DNA from: Wolbachia pipientis
Lineage (GTDB): Bacteria; Pseudomonadota; Alphaproteobacteria; Rickettsiales; Anaplasmataceae
Length of the DNA stretch: 64,000 nucleotides
Assembly (NCBI GenBank): GCA_023052945.1
Contig: CP095495.1
Location: forward strand, 620,001-684,000
Reading direction: 5' to 3'
In this document: positions 45,153 to 55,130 of the stretch, piece after piece
How the letters are laid out: the number at the start of each line of letters is the position of its first letter
Numbering within the stretch: position 1 is the stretch's first letter
The notes under the pieces: model-generated
Databases searched by the model: none
What the model was told of the DNA's origin: nothing
Seen by the model: only the letters and a program-made list of their open reading frames with translations
Position numbers and translations under genes: made by a program

Positions 45153-47204
45153 AAAAAGCTTTAGTACAATCTGCCATTATTTTTGAAGCGCGACTTATTG
45201 AATCCGTCATATAAAAATTACACTCCTTTAAAGTGAAAGGTGTATTACTTAAGCTTATCCCATCATTGCTAATTGGCACCCATGTGTTTTTTACCACTTG
45301 ATCGGCATTTCTAAACTGTGGACCGATAGTATCTAATTTTTTTCTCACATCAAATAAACTATCATACGGTAAAGAAAGGTCTAAATATTGTGAAAGATTT
45401 TTAATAATCAACCAATCCTCCTTTGCTTCACCTGGAGGAAATACAGCTAAATTTGTTCTTTGCACTCGACCTTCAGTATTTACATAAGTTGCATATTTTT
45501 CTGTATATGCAGCACCAGGCAAGATAACATCTGCCACATGTGCACCCTTATCACCGTGATGACCTTGATAAATTACAAATGTATTTTCTAATTTTGACGT
45601 ATCAATTTCATCTGCACCAAGAAGATAAATGACTTCTATCTTGCCACCTTCTGTATGCTCCAGTATTTGATTAGTGTCTTTTCCACCTTTTTCAGGAACA
45701 AATCCAACGTCCAAACCACCAACTCTTGCTGCAGCTTTATGCAGCATATTAAAGCCATTCCAGTCGTCTCTGACCATGTTAAATTTTTCTGCAATTTTGC
45801 CAGCTAGAATTAGAATTGATTCAGAATCATCTCTTATTAATGCATCTTGACCAATGATCAGCATAGGGTTTTGGGCGGCTACCAGCAGCTCACAGAACTT
45901 ATGATTTCCATTTGCTATTTTACTCAAAACATCAGGATTATCGCCCAATTTCTCAACATGATACAAATATTCAATGTTAGGACCAACACTTGCAATAGGG
46001 AAGTTGCCCTGTAAATATCTCTTTCTCAATCTTACATTAATGATCGGTGCTTCTATCCTTGGATTTGTATTTATAAGCAGACACAAATCTGCATTCTCTA
46101 TACCCTGGGTAGTGGTATTGAACACATAAGATCCGCGATTACTTGGTATAAGCTTTGCACCATCTTGTCTGCAGTCTATATTCCCCGAGCCGAGCTTCTG
46201 CATCACTTCTTTGAGTAGAAGCATAGACTCACAATCTGCTAAATCACCTGCAATTGCAGCTATTTTATTTGATTTTGTATTCTTTAATTTCTTTGCAGCA
46301 ATAGTTAATGCTTCATTCCAATCAACTGGGGCTAATTTACCATCTTTTTTTACATAAGGTTGATCAAGACGCTGAACTTTTAGTCCATCATAGGCAAAGC
46401 GGGTTTTATCTGATATCCATTCTTCATTTACCTCTTCGCTCAGTCTTGGTAATATTCGCATAACTTCCAGCCACGATAATCAACTCTAATGCTACTTCCC
46501 ACAGCATCTAGCACATCTATAGTCTCACAATGTGATAGCTCCCATGGACGCGCTGTAAAGGAGTAAGGCTTTGAAGTTAAAGCCCCTACCGGGCAGAGAT
46601 CTATGATATTTCCAGATAATTCAGAACTAATATGCCTTTTTGTGTAAGTGCTAATCTCTACATTTTCTCCCCTTCCGATTCCTCCAAGTTCATTTGTACC
46701 TGCAACATCAGACAAAAATCTAACACACCGAGTGCAATGAATGCATCGATTCATCGCAGTCTCAATCAGTGGTCCGAAGTGTTTTTTTGGCACAGCCCTC
46801 TTATGCTCATCAAGTCTGCTGGTTCCTTTCCCATAAGCCATCGTGATATCTTGCAAATCGCATTCACCACCTTGATCGCAAATTGGGCAATCAAGCGGGT
46901 GGTTAATTAGCAAAAACTCAAGCACACCTTCACGTGCTTTTTTAACCTTAGGGGTATCAGTGTGAATAACCATCCCTTCTGCAACTGGCATTGCACAAGA
47001 GGCTACTGGTTTTGGAGGCCCACCCTCAACTTCAACCAAACACATTCTGCAATTACCAGCAATTGCTAAACGCTCATGATAACAAAAACGTGGAATTTCA
47101 ACGCCCACGACTTCACAAGCTTGAATTATAGTGAGCCCATGCTCTACTTCACATTCCTTAGAATTAATAGTAACTTTAACCACAACTATTATACAGCTTC
47201 CCAC
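45136..47204 (-). CDS. nuoG: NADH-quinone oxidoreductase subunit G, frameshifted
   Basis: The large iron-sulfur subunit of complex I. The N-terminal part has the 2Fe-2S cysteines ([25 protein letters not shown]), the [17 protein letters not shown] cluster site and [15 protein letters not shown]. After VDYRGWK the frame is lost: reading stops at 46440 with LCEYYQD. One base over, the protein continues [28 protein letters not shown] through the molybdopterin-like domain to 45136. The gene should contain TGG-AAA-GTT but has one A fewer (46465-46466). Repairing it gives about 690 residues. The start may be one of the GTG codons shortly after 47204 (before [10 protein letters not shown]). Complex I is normally essential, so an assembly error must be considered. 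Confidence 0.92.
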
Positions 47205-47401
47205 TTTATAGGATTGCCGCTTACCTCATCTTCAACCAGATTGCCGTTGTCATATTGAGCAGACATATAATTCATGCGCGAGTCACGATCTATATATCTA
47301 ACAGGTTTTACCGGTTTATCTTTATACATTTTTTGCTCGGCCTTCTTACGCTGAGTAGGGTTATTTTTACTAGCTGTCTTTGCTTTCCCACCTGCTGCCA
47401 T
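47189..47401 (-). CDS. Small basic conserved-type protein, 70 residues
   Basis: Not recognised by name. The protein starts [23 protein letters not shown], is strongly basic in its first 35 residues, and ends [20 protein letters not shown]. It has no membrane helix. It overlaps the annotated nuoG start by 16 bases, which suggests translation coupling and argues that it is a real gene. Its place just ahead of nuoG suggests co-transcription. Confidence 0.6.
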   Translation of the reverse strand: MAAGGKAKTASKNNPTQRKKAEQKMYKDKPVKPVRYIDRDSRMNYMSAQYDNGNLVEDEVSGNPIKWEAV

Positions 47402-47640
47402 ATAAACTCCTAAAAACTTTTCATTCTATTTTAACACTTAAGTATATAGCGTCAATATTTAATAACTTTAAAATTTCAATGGATCTCTTATTATAATCAT
47501 TGTTTAAATAAAAAGTTACTCCTTGATATCATTCCAGTGCTTGACCAGAAAAAAAGAAATATGCATCAGTTACTTTCATTTGCTGCGCCTCGAAAATAAA
47601 CGTTCATGTAGCTGTGAGTCAAGCCATAAATCCAGTATAA
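47402..47640. repeat. Gene-free stretch with remnants of dispersed repeats
   Basis: No gene seen. Around 47530-47625 are pieces that recall the 242-bp element at 28109: CATTCCAGTGCTTGACCAG, TTTGCTGCGCCTCGAAAATAA and ACGTTCATGTAGCTGTGAG (compare AATGTTCGTACAGTTGTGCG). Similarity is partial. Confidence 0.4.
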
Positions 47641-47646
47641 AGACCT

Positions 47647-49191
47647 TTAATCATTGGCTTCGTAGTACTTTTCAACCAACTTATTAAGTAACCTTACACC
47701 AAAACCTACTGCTCCTCTTGGACAAATGTCAGTACCTTTTTCGTGCCAAGCAGTGCCTGCGATATCTAAATGTGCCCAGCAAGTTTCATTCACAAAACGC
47801 TGTAAAAACTGTGCAGCCATTATGCTATCTCCACCAGAGCCTGCAGGAGCGATGTTTTGAACATCAGCAATCGGTGAATCAATAATTTTGTCATAAGTTT
47901 CATTCATAGGAAAACGCCATAACTTCTCACTTACTTCATTTCCTGCATCAATCAGACGGTTTGCTAATTCATCATTATTTGAAAAAAGACCAGCATATTC
48001 GTTATTTCCAAGTGCAACCACTATAGCACCAGTTAAAGTTGCAAGATCAATCATAAATTTTGGTGAGAATCTGTCTTGCGTATACCATAAAGCATCTGCA
48101 AGTATGAGCCTTCCTTCTGCATCGGTGTTCAACACTTCTATCGTCTGTCCAGACATTGAAGTTACTACATCACTCGGCCTTTGAGCATTACCACCCACTG
48201 CATTCTCTGCAAGTGCAACCACGCCGATTGCATTTACTTTTGCTTTTCGTCCTGCTAAAGCATGCATCACCCCAACTACAGCAGCAGAGCCTGCCATGTC
48301 ATATTTCATCGACTCCATACCACGTGAAGGTTTGAGTGATACTCCACCAGTGTCAAACGTTATACCTTTACCAACAAAAGCTATTGGCTTTTGTTCTTTA
48401 GCAGCTCCATTCCATTTTATCACTACTAATTTTGGTTCTTTACTACTTCCTTGTGCAACTCCAAGCAAGGCTCCCATTTTTTTCTCTTCCATCTGCTTTT
48501 TATCAAGCACTTCGATTTCAAGGCCAAGCTTAGTAAGTTCTTTTTTTATATGATCAGCATAGGATTCTGGATATAGAATGTTAGGAGGCTCTGTTATAAA
48601 AGAGCGCGCAAGGAATATACTCTCACCTTCTTGCCTTAAGTGCTCAAATGATCTTTCAGCATTACTTAATTGCTTATCTTTTACTAATACGGTAATCTCC
48701 TCTACCTCTGTAATTTTCTCATCCTTTTTAGTTTTATACTTATCAAACTTAAAACTACGCAGAAACGCACCATATGCAACATTTGCTGCACTACCTTCGA
48801 TTAAAACCGCTGCTTTCTTAATTTTTAATCTGCTTAGCTCACAATATATTTTACCGCCAATATTTAATTCCTTATTTCCATTCCATTCATCCTTCTTACC
48901 AAGTCCAACAACTATGACATTTTTTTCTTCTGGTAAAATGGTAGAAGAAAATTCACCAAAGCTTCCATTAAAATCGCTAAATTGCTTTATATTATCTATG
49001 ATCTGTTTTCCTTGCAAAACTCCGCCATCATTTACGGTTTCGTTGTCCTCAAATAAACCCATTACTATTGTTTTAAAATCGGGCGAAATTTTAGAAATTG
49101 TTATTTTCATTGCTGGCATCTCCGTTGCAAATAATTGTAAACTGTACATAAAACATAGCAAAAACATCAGTAAGATATTTTTCATATACAT
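47647..49191 (-). CDS. pepA: Leucyl aminopeptidase (M17) with a signal-like leader
   Basis: A dizinc aminopeptidase. The C-terminal catalytic domain has GKGITFDTGGVSLKPSRGMESMKYDMAGSA and the signature NTDAEGRLILADAL, with the metal-binding aspartates and glutamate. The core begins at the internal ATG at 49110 (MKITISKISPDFKT). Upstream in frame lies MYMKNILLMFLLCFMYSLQLFATE, which looks like a signal peptide and closely resembles the leader of the next gene upstream. M17 enzymes are normally cytoplasmic, so either 49110 is the true start or this copy is exported. Confidence 0.9.
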   Translation of the reverse strand: MYMKNILLMFLLCFMYSLQLFATEMPAMKITISKISPDFKTIVMGLFEDNETVNDGGVLQGKQIIDNIKQFSDFNGSFGEFSSTILPEEKNVIVVGLGKKDEWNGNKELNIGGKIYCELSRLKIKKAAVLIEGSAANVAYGAFLRSFKFDKYKTKKDEKITEVEEITVLVKDKQLSNAERSFEHLRQEGESIFLARSFITEPPNILYPESYADHIKKELTKLGLEIEVLDKKQMEEKKMGALLGVAQGSSKEPKLVVIKWNGAAKEQKPIAFVGKGITFDTGGVSLKPSRGMESMKYDMAGSAAVVGVMHALAGRKAKVNAIGVVALAENAVGGNAQRPSDVVTSMSGQTIEVLNTDAEGRLILADALWYTQDRFSPKFMIDLATLTGAIVVALGNNEYAGLFSNNDELANRLIDAGNEVSEKLWRFPMNETYDKIIDSPIADVQNIAPAGSGGDSIMAAQFLQRFVNETCWAHLDIAGTAWHEKGTDICPRGAVGFGVRLLNKLVEKYYEAND

Positions 49192-49246
49192 CCTAAGTAC
49201 AATAACACTCAAGTTTACTATGGACTCCCTTACATGCAAGGGTTTT

Positions 49247-49888
49247 TTATCTTTTATTAGAGAACTTATTATATCCGCTCAAGGTAATGTTAAACGTATA
49301 GGTTTTTATGACCTGATCACTGTAAGTAAATGGTGTTATGAGAAGGCTTGCAAGCCCGTTACTAACAAAATCTTCAAGAACAGGATCAGCACAATTATTG
49401 CAATTATGGTCAGCAAAAAACATTTGCGTTGTGAATTCTGGAAAATCTGGATGTTGAACTAGAAAGTTAATATGTGGAGCTCTATCACCAATTTTACCAG
49501 GTGCTATCGTAATAAAATTATAATAGCCAAGATTATTCACTACAAACCTTCCTGATCCAGCAAAATTCGGATCATCCTCTATATTCTTATCGTAATGGTT
49601 CACGCCGCGTGAATTCGCGTGCCATATAGAAACTACAGCATTTTGTATTGGTAAACAGTTTATATCAGTAATTCTACCCACTATGTGTATTAATTCTCCT
49701 GTTGCACTATTTGGAGAACCAGGCTTCCTTCTTAAATTGTTTGAAGAGCTAAAATTTTTTGGCCTTACATCAAGGTCATATATTTCTGGAGTTTCAATGC
49801 AGTTGAGCAAAACAGGATCAGCCGCAAATAGCGGCAAACTGAATACCGTTTGTACTAAAAGCGCTAATAAGATATTTTTCACATTCAT
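49247..49888 (-). CDS. Exported intradiol ring-cleavage dioxygenase-like protein
   Basis: A 213-residue protein with a signal peptide (MNVKNILLALLVQTVFSLPLFAAD). The domain resembles the protocatechuate 3,4-dioxygenase/intradiol family: VGRITDINCLPIQNAVVSIWHANSRGVNHY carries a possible Tyr ligand, YYNFITIAPGKIGDRAPHINFLV carries Y and H, and TQMFFADHNCN carries the next metal-site region. Fe(III) ligands in the family are two Tyr and two His, and each has a candidate here. A true aromatic degradation pathway is unlikely in this organism, so the substrate is unknown. It is followed by pepA after eight bases. Confidence 0.8.
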   Translation of the reverse strand: MNVKNILLALLVQTVFSLPLFAADPVLLNCIETPEIYDLDVRPKNFSSSNNLRRKPGSPNSATGELIHIVGRITDINCLPIQNAVVSIWHANSRGVNHYDKNIEDDPNFAGSGRFVVNNLGYYNFITIAPGKIGDRAPHINFLVQHPDFPEFTTQMFFADHNCNNCADPVLEDFVSNGLASLLITPFTYSDQVIKTYTFNITLSGYNKFSNKR

Positions 49889-49954
49889 TTCATTTATAAT
49901 AGACTTCTTGCATAACCATATAACAAACTTTTATTGGGAATAGAAACGAAAAAA

Positions 49955-50410
49955 TTACTTTACAAACTCCGCCAGCCCCCTTATCATGAAAGTGAAGCTA
50001 TTTTATTTAACTTCCCAATCTGTGCAGATTAAAACGACAAGAAGATTTGTATTTGGCGTACTATTGTTTAATTTTTGCACTATGTGCATACTATGTCTTT
50101 ATAAAAATTTTGGGTTTTTACCCACATAAGCTGAAAAGTGCTTATAAAGCGTTTAAGGCATCACCCAACGTCAAATTTTAAAATAAAGAGTGGAATAACT
50201 AGCTACTCCGGGGATTCTTTGTCTTTTTTTTCTGCCTAGTAAATTTCTTAAATATTAAAGCTAAGGTTAGTTGCATTTAAAAGCAGCTAAATTGCAGCGT
50301 TTAAGACTTAAAAAACGCCAATACTGAAAATAGACAATGACTAGGGCTTCTTTTGCCTTTTTTTTCGTTTGATAAATTTCTTAATGTTTATAGCTAAACG
50401 ACAACCGTCA
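49955..50410. repeat. Dispersed ~480-bp intergenic repeat, copy B
   Basis: Partner of 10322-10800, with the same block order: CCCCCTTATCATGAAAGTGA, TTTTTGCACTATGTGCATAC, TATGTCTTTATAAAA, AAGCTGAAA...GCTTATAAAGCGTTTAAG, two copies of a TTTGCC/TTTGTC plus T-run plus TAAATTTCTTAA block, then TATAGCTAAACGACAACCGT. Divergence is spread along the length. No gene lies in it. Confidence 0.75.
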
Positions 50411-50590
50411 TCCCGCTACGTGTTAGCGGGATCTCTTGTTAGCGGCTGAGATACCGCGAATGAATCGCGGTATGACGGTTCGTGGCAGTATATTCGTTAT
50501 CCCGCTACGTGTTAGCGGGATCTATGTTAAGAGATACCGCGGCGGTATGACGGTTAAGTAGGGTGTCATCCCAGTGCCCAGACACTGGGA
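50390..50590. repeat. Palindromic units next to repeat copy B
   Basis: Three units of the GTCATCCCGCTACGTGTTAG / GATACCGCGGCGGTATGACG type, followed by GTCATCCCAGTGCCCAGACACTGGGATC, a hairpin type also seen at 28150-28185. IS copy 6 begins right after it. Confidence 0.75.
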
Positions 50591-50595
50591 TCTAT

Positions 50596-51550
50596 AGACC
50601 TGCTGAAAAAGGTGATTGAAAAAATGATGTGAGAGAGGTAGAAGAAGAATAAGCAGATCAAGTAAGGAAAAAAATGAGCTTTAGTTACTATAATATGAAA
50701 AAACACCCAAGAAACTTTCGTAATATAACAGGTTTAACTATAGAGGAGTTCGAAAAAGTAGTGGAAAAAGTGAGGTCTGGATGGGAAAAACAGAAAAAGT
50801 GTCATGGTAGAAGATCAAAACTACCAACTCTGGAAGATAAGTTGTTTTGCGTAATTTTGTACTATCGCACTTACATAACACATAGATTTTTAGGATGCCT
50901 ATTCAATGTACACAACGCAAATGTATGTAGGTTACTTAAGAGAATAGAGCCATTACTCGCCAAAAAAGTGACTATAACAAAAGATAGAAGTATGACGCCA
51001 GAAAAAATACTGAAGATTTTGGCTGATGTTACAGAACAGCAAATACAGAGACCAGAAGATAGTAAAAAACGGAAGAAATCATATTCAGGAAAAAAAAGAA
51101 CCAACACTATGAAAACTGAGATTATTATCGAAGAAGGAGGAAGAATTTTATCAGTGTCAAAGTCATACCGTGGTAGAATTAGTGATTTCCGCATAAGGAA
51201 ACAAGAAAAATATTTACCACTTGATAGCATAAAACATGCCGATTCTGGATATCAAGGTTGGCAAAAATTGCAAAGCAATGTTATAATTCCATATAAAAAG
51301 TATCGTAAAAAGCCATTAACTCCAGAGCATAATAGAAGATTAGCATCATTTAGAATGAGAGTAGAAAACAAGATCCGAGAGATAAAGATATTTAAGATTA
51401 TGTCGAATGTTTATCGCAATTTTCAGAAAAAATATAACCTGAGGTTCAATATTATTGCTGGTATTGTAAATCTTAAGCACGCCTTTTAGTTAACCTTGAT
51501 TTTAGTCACCCTCCTTTCCTTTTTTTTATCGCTTGATTCGCAGCAGGTCT
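50596..51550 (+). mobile_element. IS5-family insertion sequence, copy 6
   Basis: A 955-bp copy; it lacks one A in the run before the transposase ATG. Flanks are TAT and ATA by the usual boundaries, not identical. It is inserted in a repeat-rich gene-free stretch. Confidence 0.94.
50674..51489 (+). CDS. IS5-family transposase (copy 6)
   Basis: Intact 271-residue transposase, identical in protein sequence to copy 1 as far as I can compare. D118, D190 and E231 are present. Confidence 0.93.
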   Translation: MSFSYYNMKKHPRNFRNITGLTIEEFEKVVEKVRSGWEKQKKCHGRRSKLPTLEDKLFCVILYYRTYITHRFLGCLFNVHNANVCRLLKRIEPLLAKKVTITKDRSMTPEKILKILADVTEQQIQRPEDSKKRKKSYSGKKRTNTMKTEIIIEEGGRILSVSKSYRGRISDFRIRKQEKYLPLDSIKHADSGYQGWQKLQSNVIIPYKKYRKKPLTPEHNRRLASFRMRVENKIREIKIFKIMSNVYRNFQKKYNLRFNIIAGIVNLKHAF

Positions 51551-51599
51551 ATAGTATAAATTATTTCAAATTGTATCTATTTGCAAGTATATAAATATA

Positions 51600-51862
51600 A
51601 TAATTTTGCATAAAAAATTAGATCCCAGTGTCACGCACTGGGATGACGAGAAAGGAGTACTGGGATGACACCATTCTTTTTTCTGGATCCAAGTAGTCTG
51701 GGCACTGGGATGACAAAAATAAGAAGGCTACTCGGATGACACCTTTTTTCTGCTTAGTTTAGGTTATGCAAGAAGTCTAGTGCATGAGCTGGTCCTTTTC
51801 GGATCTTAGCGCTGTTTGCACGAACGTCTAGTTTAGGGGTAAGAAAAATTAGGGCCCGCAAA
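51600..51862. repeat. Gene-free stretch with CCCAGTG-type hairpins
   Basis: Contains GATCCCAGTGTCACGCACTGGGATGAC at 51622-51648, then shorter CTGGGATGACACC and GGGCACTGGGATGAC segments to 51750. These are one-sided or complete copies of a second palindrome family. No gene seen. Confidence 0.65.
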
Positions 51863-54800
51863 TTAATCCAAACACATAAGTGTAGTGTTACCACCGAATG
51901 CTGTATTGTTAACACTTACAACTTTTTCTGTAGAAAAACGCTGTAAATAATGAGGACCACCAGCTTTTGGCCCAGTGCCAGATAGTCCTCTACCACCAAA
52001 TGGTTGTATCCCAACTGCTGCACCTATCTGGTTACGGTTGATGTAGACATTTCCAACTGATATTTTTTTGCTTATTAAATCGATCTGATTTTGTATACGG
52101 CTCTGCAAAGAAAATGTAAGCCCATATCCTGTATTGTTTATATCACTTATAACTTCATTTAATTGTGACTTGCTAAAACGTATGATATGCAAAATAGGCC
52201 CAAATACTTCTTGCTTTAATTGCGAAATTTTTTGTATTTCATAAATATATGGAGGAAAGAAATAACCATTATGAGAATTTGTATCCATGGGTACTTTAAA
52301 TAACAGATTTGAATCTTCGTCCTCTGACATTTTTTGCGTATGTTGGATCAGCACATCGAGAGACGTTTTGTCAATGATTGGCCCAATATCGGTACTTAAG
52401 TGCATTGGATCACCAATCTTGAGTTCTTGTGCTGCACCACATATCATTTTTATCTGCTTCTCTGCTATGTCCTCTTGAATAAACAGCACTCTAAGTGCAG
52501 AACAGCGTTGGCCGGCACTGCGAAACGCAGAAAGTACAACATCTGTAGTCACTTGCTCTAAGAGAGCGGAGCTATCAACAATCATAGCATTGAGCCCTCC
52601 TGTTTCAGCAATAAGCGGCACAATAGGCCCATCCCTATCTGCAAGCATTTTGTTAATTATTTGAGCAGTTTGTGTTGAGCCAGTAAAAGCTACTCCAGCA
52701 ATTCTATTGTCTGGAACTAATATTTTGCCTAAATATCCACCATCCCCAGGAATGAGGTGTAACACATTTTTTGGTATCCCAGCTTCATGTAGTATCTTAA
52801 CAGCTTCGTAGGCAATAATCGGCGTTTGCTCTGCCGGTTTTGCCAGCACTGCATTACCTGCTGCAAGTGCAGCTGAAACCTGCCCAATGAAGATAGCAAG
52901 TGGAAAATTCCACGGTGATATACACAGGAAAACTCCCCTACCTTCAAAAAAGATGAAGTTATCTTCACCTGTTGGACCTGGCAATTTTTTCCAGTCGCTC
53001 AGTTCATTTTTTGCTATCGTTGCGTAGTAACGTAAGAAATCCACTGCCTCTCTTACTTCCGCTATTGCATCAGATAAAATTTTTCCTGCTTCTACGATCA
53101 GAATGTAAATCAACTCTTTCATCCTTTCTTCAAGCAAATCTGCAGCTTTTTCAAGGCATTTAGCGCGCTTTTCTGCTGAAACATTCTGCCACTTAGTAAA
53201 AGCATTATGTGCTATTTCAAGAGCGTTTAAAGCTTGAGCACTTGTTGTATTTAACACTTCTCCAATTACATTTTCTAAATGTGCAGGATTCACCACTTCA
53301 GTAAATTTGGCATCATCAAAAAGTGACTGTCCGTCAATTATTGGCCCAACTTGCCATTTTTTTTCACTAAAGCTCTTTATATCATCTGCAAATTGTGAGA
53401 CTATCACCGAGTCACTAATATCCATTCCCAAAGAATTTTTTCTTTCTGGTCCCAAAATATCTTGTGGTAATGGAATGTCTGGATGAGATTCATAATTGAA
53501 ACTTATAGCTTTTTCCAGTGGATCTGAAATTAACTCATCAATTTTAATGTTAGAATCATTTATTTGATTAACAAACGAACTATTAGCTCCATTTTCAAGA
53601 AGGCATCTTATAAGATAAGGCAACAAGTCACTATGTTTACCAACTGGTGCGTAGACACGACAGCTAACATTTGTTGCAAGCTCTGACATTGCATAATCAT
53701 ATAAGTCTTTTGCCATGCCATGTAAACGTTGAAATTCAAATCCAGGATGATTTTTATCAGCAAGCTCCATGATAGAAGCAAAAGTATAGGCGTTATGAGT
53801 TCCAAAGCATGGGTAAAAGCTGTTTGGTTTACTCAAAAGTTTCTGTGCGCACGCGAGGTAAGATACGTCAGTATAGCTTTTTCTTGTAAATACTGAGTAA
53901 TCATTTAATCTCAATTCTTGCGTACGCTTGATTTCTGAATCCCAATATGCACCTTTTACAAGTCTGACCACAATTTTATGATTTGATCGAATAGCAACAT
54001 CCTCTACAAAGTCAAGAACAGACAAAGCACGTTTTTGATATGCTTGTACAGCCAAGCCAAGCCCTTCCCACTCAGAAAGTGATTCATCAAGCCGTAATTG
54101 TTCAAACAAGATTAAGGACATTTCAAGCCTTTCTGTTTCTTCTGCATCTATGCATAATGAAATGTTGTATTTTTTTGCTTCATGACAAAGCTCTAGCAGT
54201 TTAGCTCTCAACTCTTCAGCTATATTATCGAATTGACCAAATTCATAACGTGGATGTAACGCAGACAATTTGATTGAAACTCCATGCGATTTAAAACAAT
54301 CATTTATTTCAGTGGATTCACCTATAGCTTTTATTGAGTGCATGTATGAATTAAAATACTCTTCTGCATCTTCAGCTGTGTGAGCAGCTTCGCCAAGCAT
54401 ATCAAAAGAGTATAAAAACTTACTATTGTCATCTAGTTTTGCATACCTTAAAGCTTCTTCTATGGTTTCTCCAACAACAAAATGATTACCAAGCATAGAC
54501 ATTGCTTGTTTTACTGCTTTGCGAATGATCGGTTCTCCTAAATTCTTAAGTAACTTAGAAATTGCGTAATAGAACTTCGAATCGCCTTCATTATCTCTCA
54601 ATATACTGCTACCTATCATCAAGCTCCATGTGGAAGCATTGACAAACAACGAAGAAGAGTGCCCTAAATATTTATTCCATTCCTGATTGGCAATTTTATC
54701 TTTGATTATTTCGTCTATTGTATAATCATCTGGTATTCTAAGTAGTGATTCAGCAAGGCACATCAATGCTATTCCTTCATCATTGGAAAGCGAGTATTGC

Positions 54801-55003
54801 TGCATAAAGGAATCTACAATACTTAATTTATTGTGTTTGATTTTTTCAATAACTTGTTTTGCAATATTATAAATTCTACTTTTTGAATCGGCTGAAAGCT
54901 CTGCTTTTTCTACAAGATAACGTACATAGTTTTTTTCATCAGTACGATAAAATCTTTGTAAACGTTTCCTTAGTTCATTAGGTTCTTGTATAGAGCTAAT
55001 CAT
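51863..55003 (-). CDS. putA: Bifunctional proline dehydrogenase / P5C dehydrogenase
   Basis: A 1046-residue PutA that oxidises proline to glutamate in two steps, passing electrons to quinone. The proline dehydrogenase barrel lies at about 190-480 (GVSIKLSALHPRYEFGQ, LCIDAEETERLEMSL, VRLVKGAYWDSEIKR, FGTHNAYTFASI). The aldehyde dehydrogenase follows at about 560-1040 (ISPWNFPLAIFIGQVSAALAAGNAVLAKPAEQTP, AETGGLNAMIVDSSAL, SAGQRCSALRVLF with the catalytic Cys). There is no N-terminal ribbon-helix-helix DNA-binding domain, so it is not an autorepressor. Amino acids are a main carbon source for Wolbachia. Confidence 0.96.
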   Translation of the reverse strand: MISSIQEPNELRKRLQRFYRTDEKNYVRYLVEKAELSADSKSRIYNIAKQVIEKIKHNKLSIVDSFMQQYSLSNDEGIALMCLAESLLRIPDDYTIDEIIKDKIANQEWNKYLGHSSSLFVNASTWSLMIGSSILRDNEGDSKFYYAISKLLKNLGEPIIRKAVKQAMSMLGNHFVVGETIEEALRYAKLDDNSKFLYSFDMLGEAAHTAEDAEEYFNSYMHSIKAIGESTEINDCFKSHGVSIKLSALHPRYEFGQFDNIAEELRAKLLELCHEAKKYNISLCIDAEETERLEMSLILFEQLRLDESLSEWEGLGLAVQAYQKRALSVLDFVEDVAIRSNHKIVVRLVKGAYWDSEIKRTQELRLNDYSVFTRKSYTDVSYLACAQKLLSKPNSFYPCFGTHNAYTFASIMELADKNHPGFEFQRLHGMAKDLYDYAMSELATNVSCRVYAPVGKHSDLLPYLIRCLLENGANSSFVNQINDSNIKIDELISDPLEKAISFNYESHPDIPLPQDILGPERKNSLGMDISDSVIVSQFADDIKSFSEKKWQVGPIIDGQSLFDDAKFTEVVNPAHLENVIGEVLNTTSAQALNALEIAHNAFTKWQNVSAEKRAKCLEKAADLLEERMKELIYILIVEAGKILSDAIAEVREAVDFLRYYATIAKNELSDWKKLPGPTGEDNFIFFEGRGVFLCISPWNFPLAIFIGQVSAALAAGNAVLAKPAEQTPIIAYEAVKILHEAGIPKNVLHLIPGDGGYLGKILVPDNRIAGVAFTGSTQTAQIINKMLADRDGPIVPLIAETGGLNAMIVDSSALLEQVTTDVVLSAFRSAGQRCSALRVLFIQEDIAEKQIKMICGAAQELKIGDPMHLSTDIGPIIDKTSLDVLIQHTQKMSEDEDSNLLFKVPMDTNSHNGYFFPPYIYEIQKISQLKQEVFGPILHIIRFSKSQLNEVISDINNTGYGLTFSLQSRIQNQIDLISKKISVGNVYINRNQIGAAVGIQPFGGRGLSGTGPKAGGPHYLQRFSTEKVVSVNNTAFGGNTTLMCLD

Positions 55004-55130
55004 AATTATCTATAAAACACTCTGTTACCATATGTAAGGTAAAATTATATCATAACTTCGCATAGAATAAATTATTATTTATAAAAGGGCTAGGGCTGGC
55101 TAAAAGAAGTCTAGTACTTACTTAACTTTA

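Noticed and set aside
48578..49462. 294-codon frame on the plus strand across pepA and the dioxygenase gene
   Set aside because: It runs antisense through two recognisable enzymes. The length is an accident of AT-rich codons.
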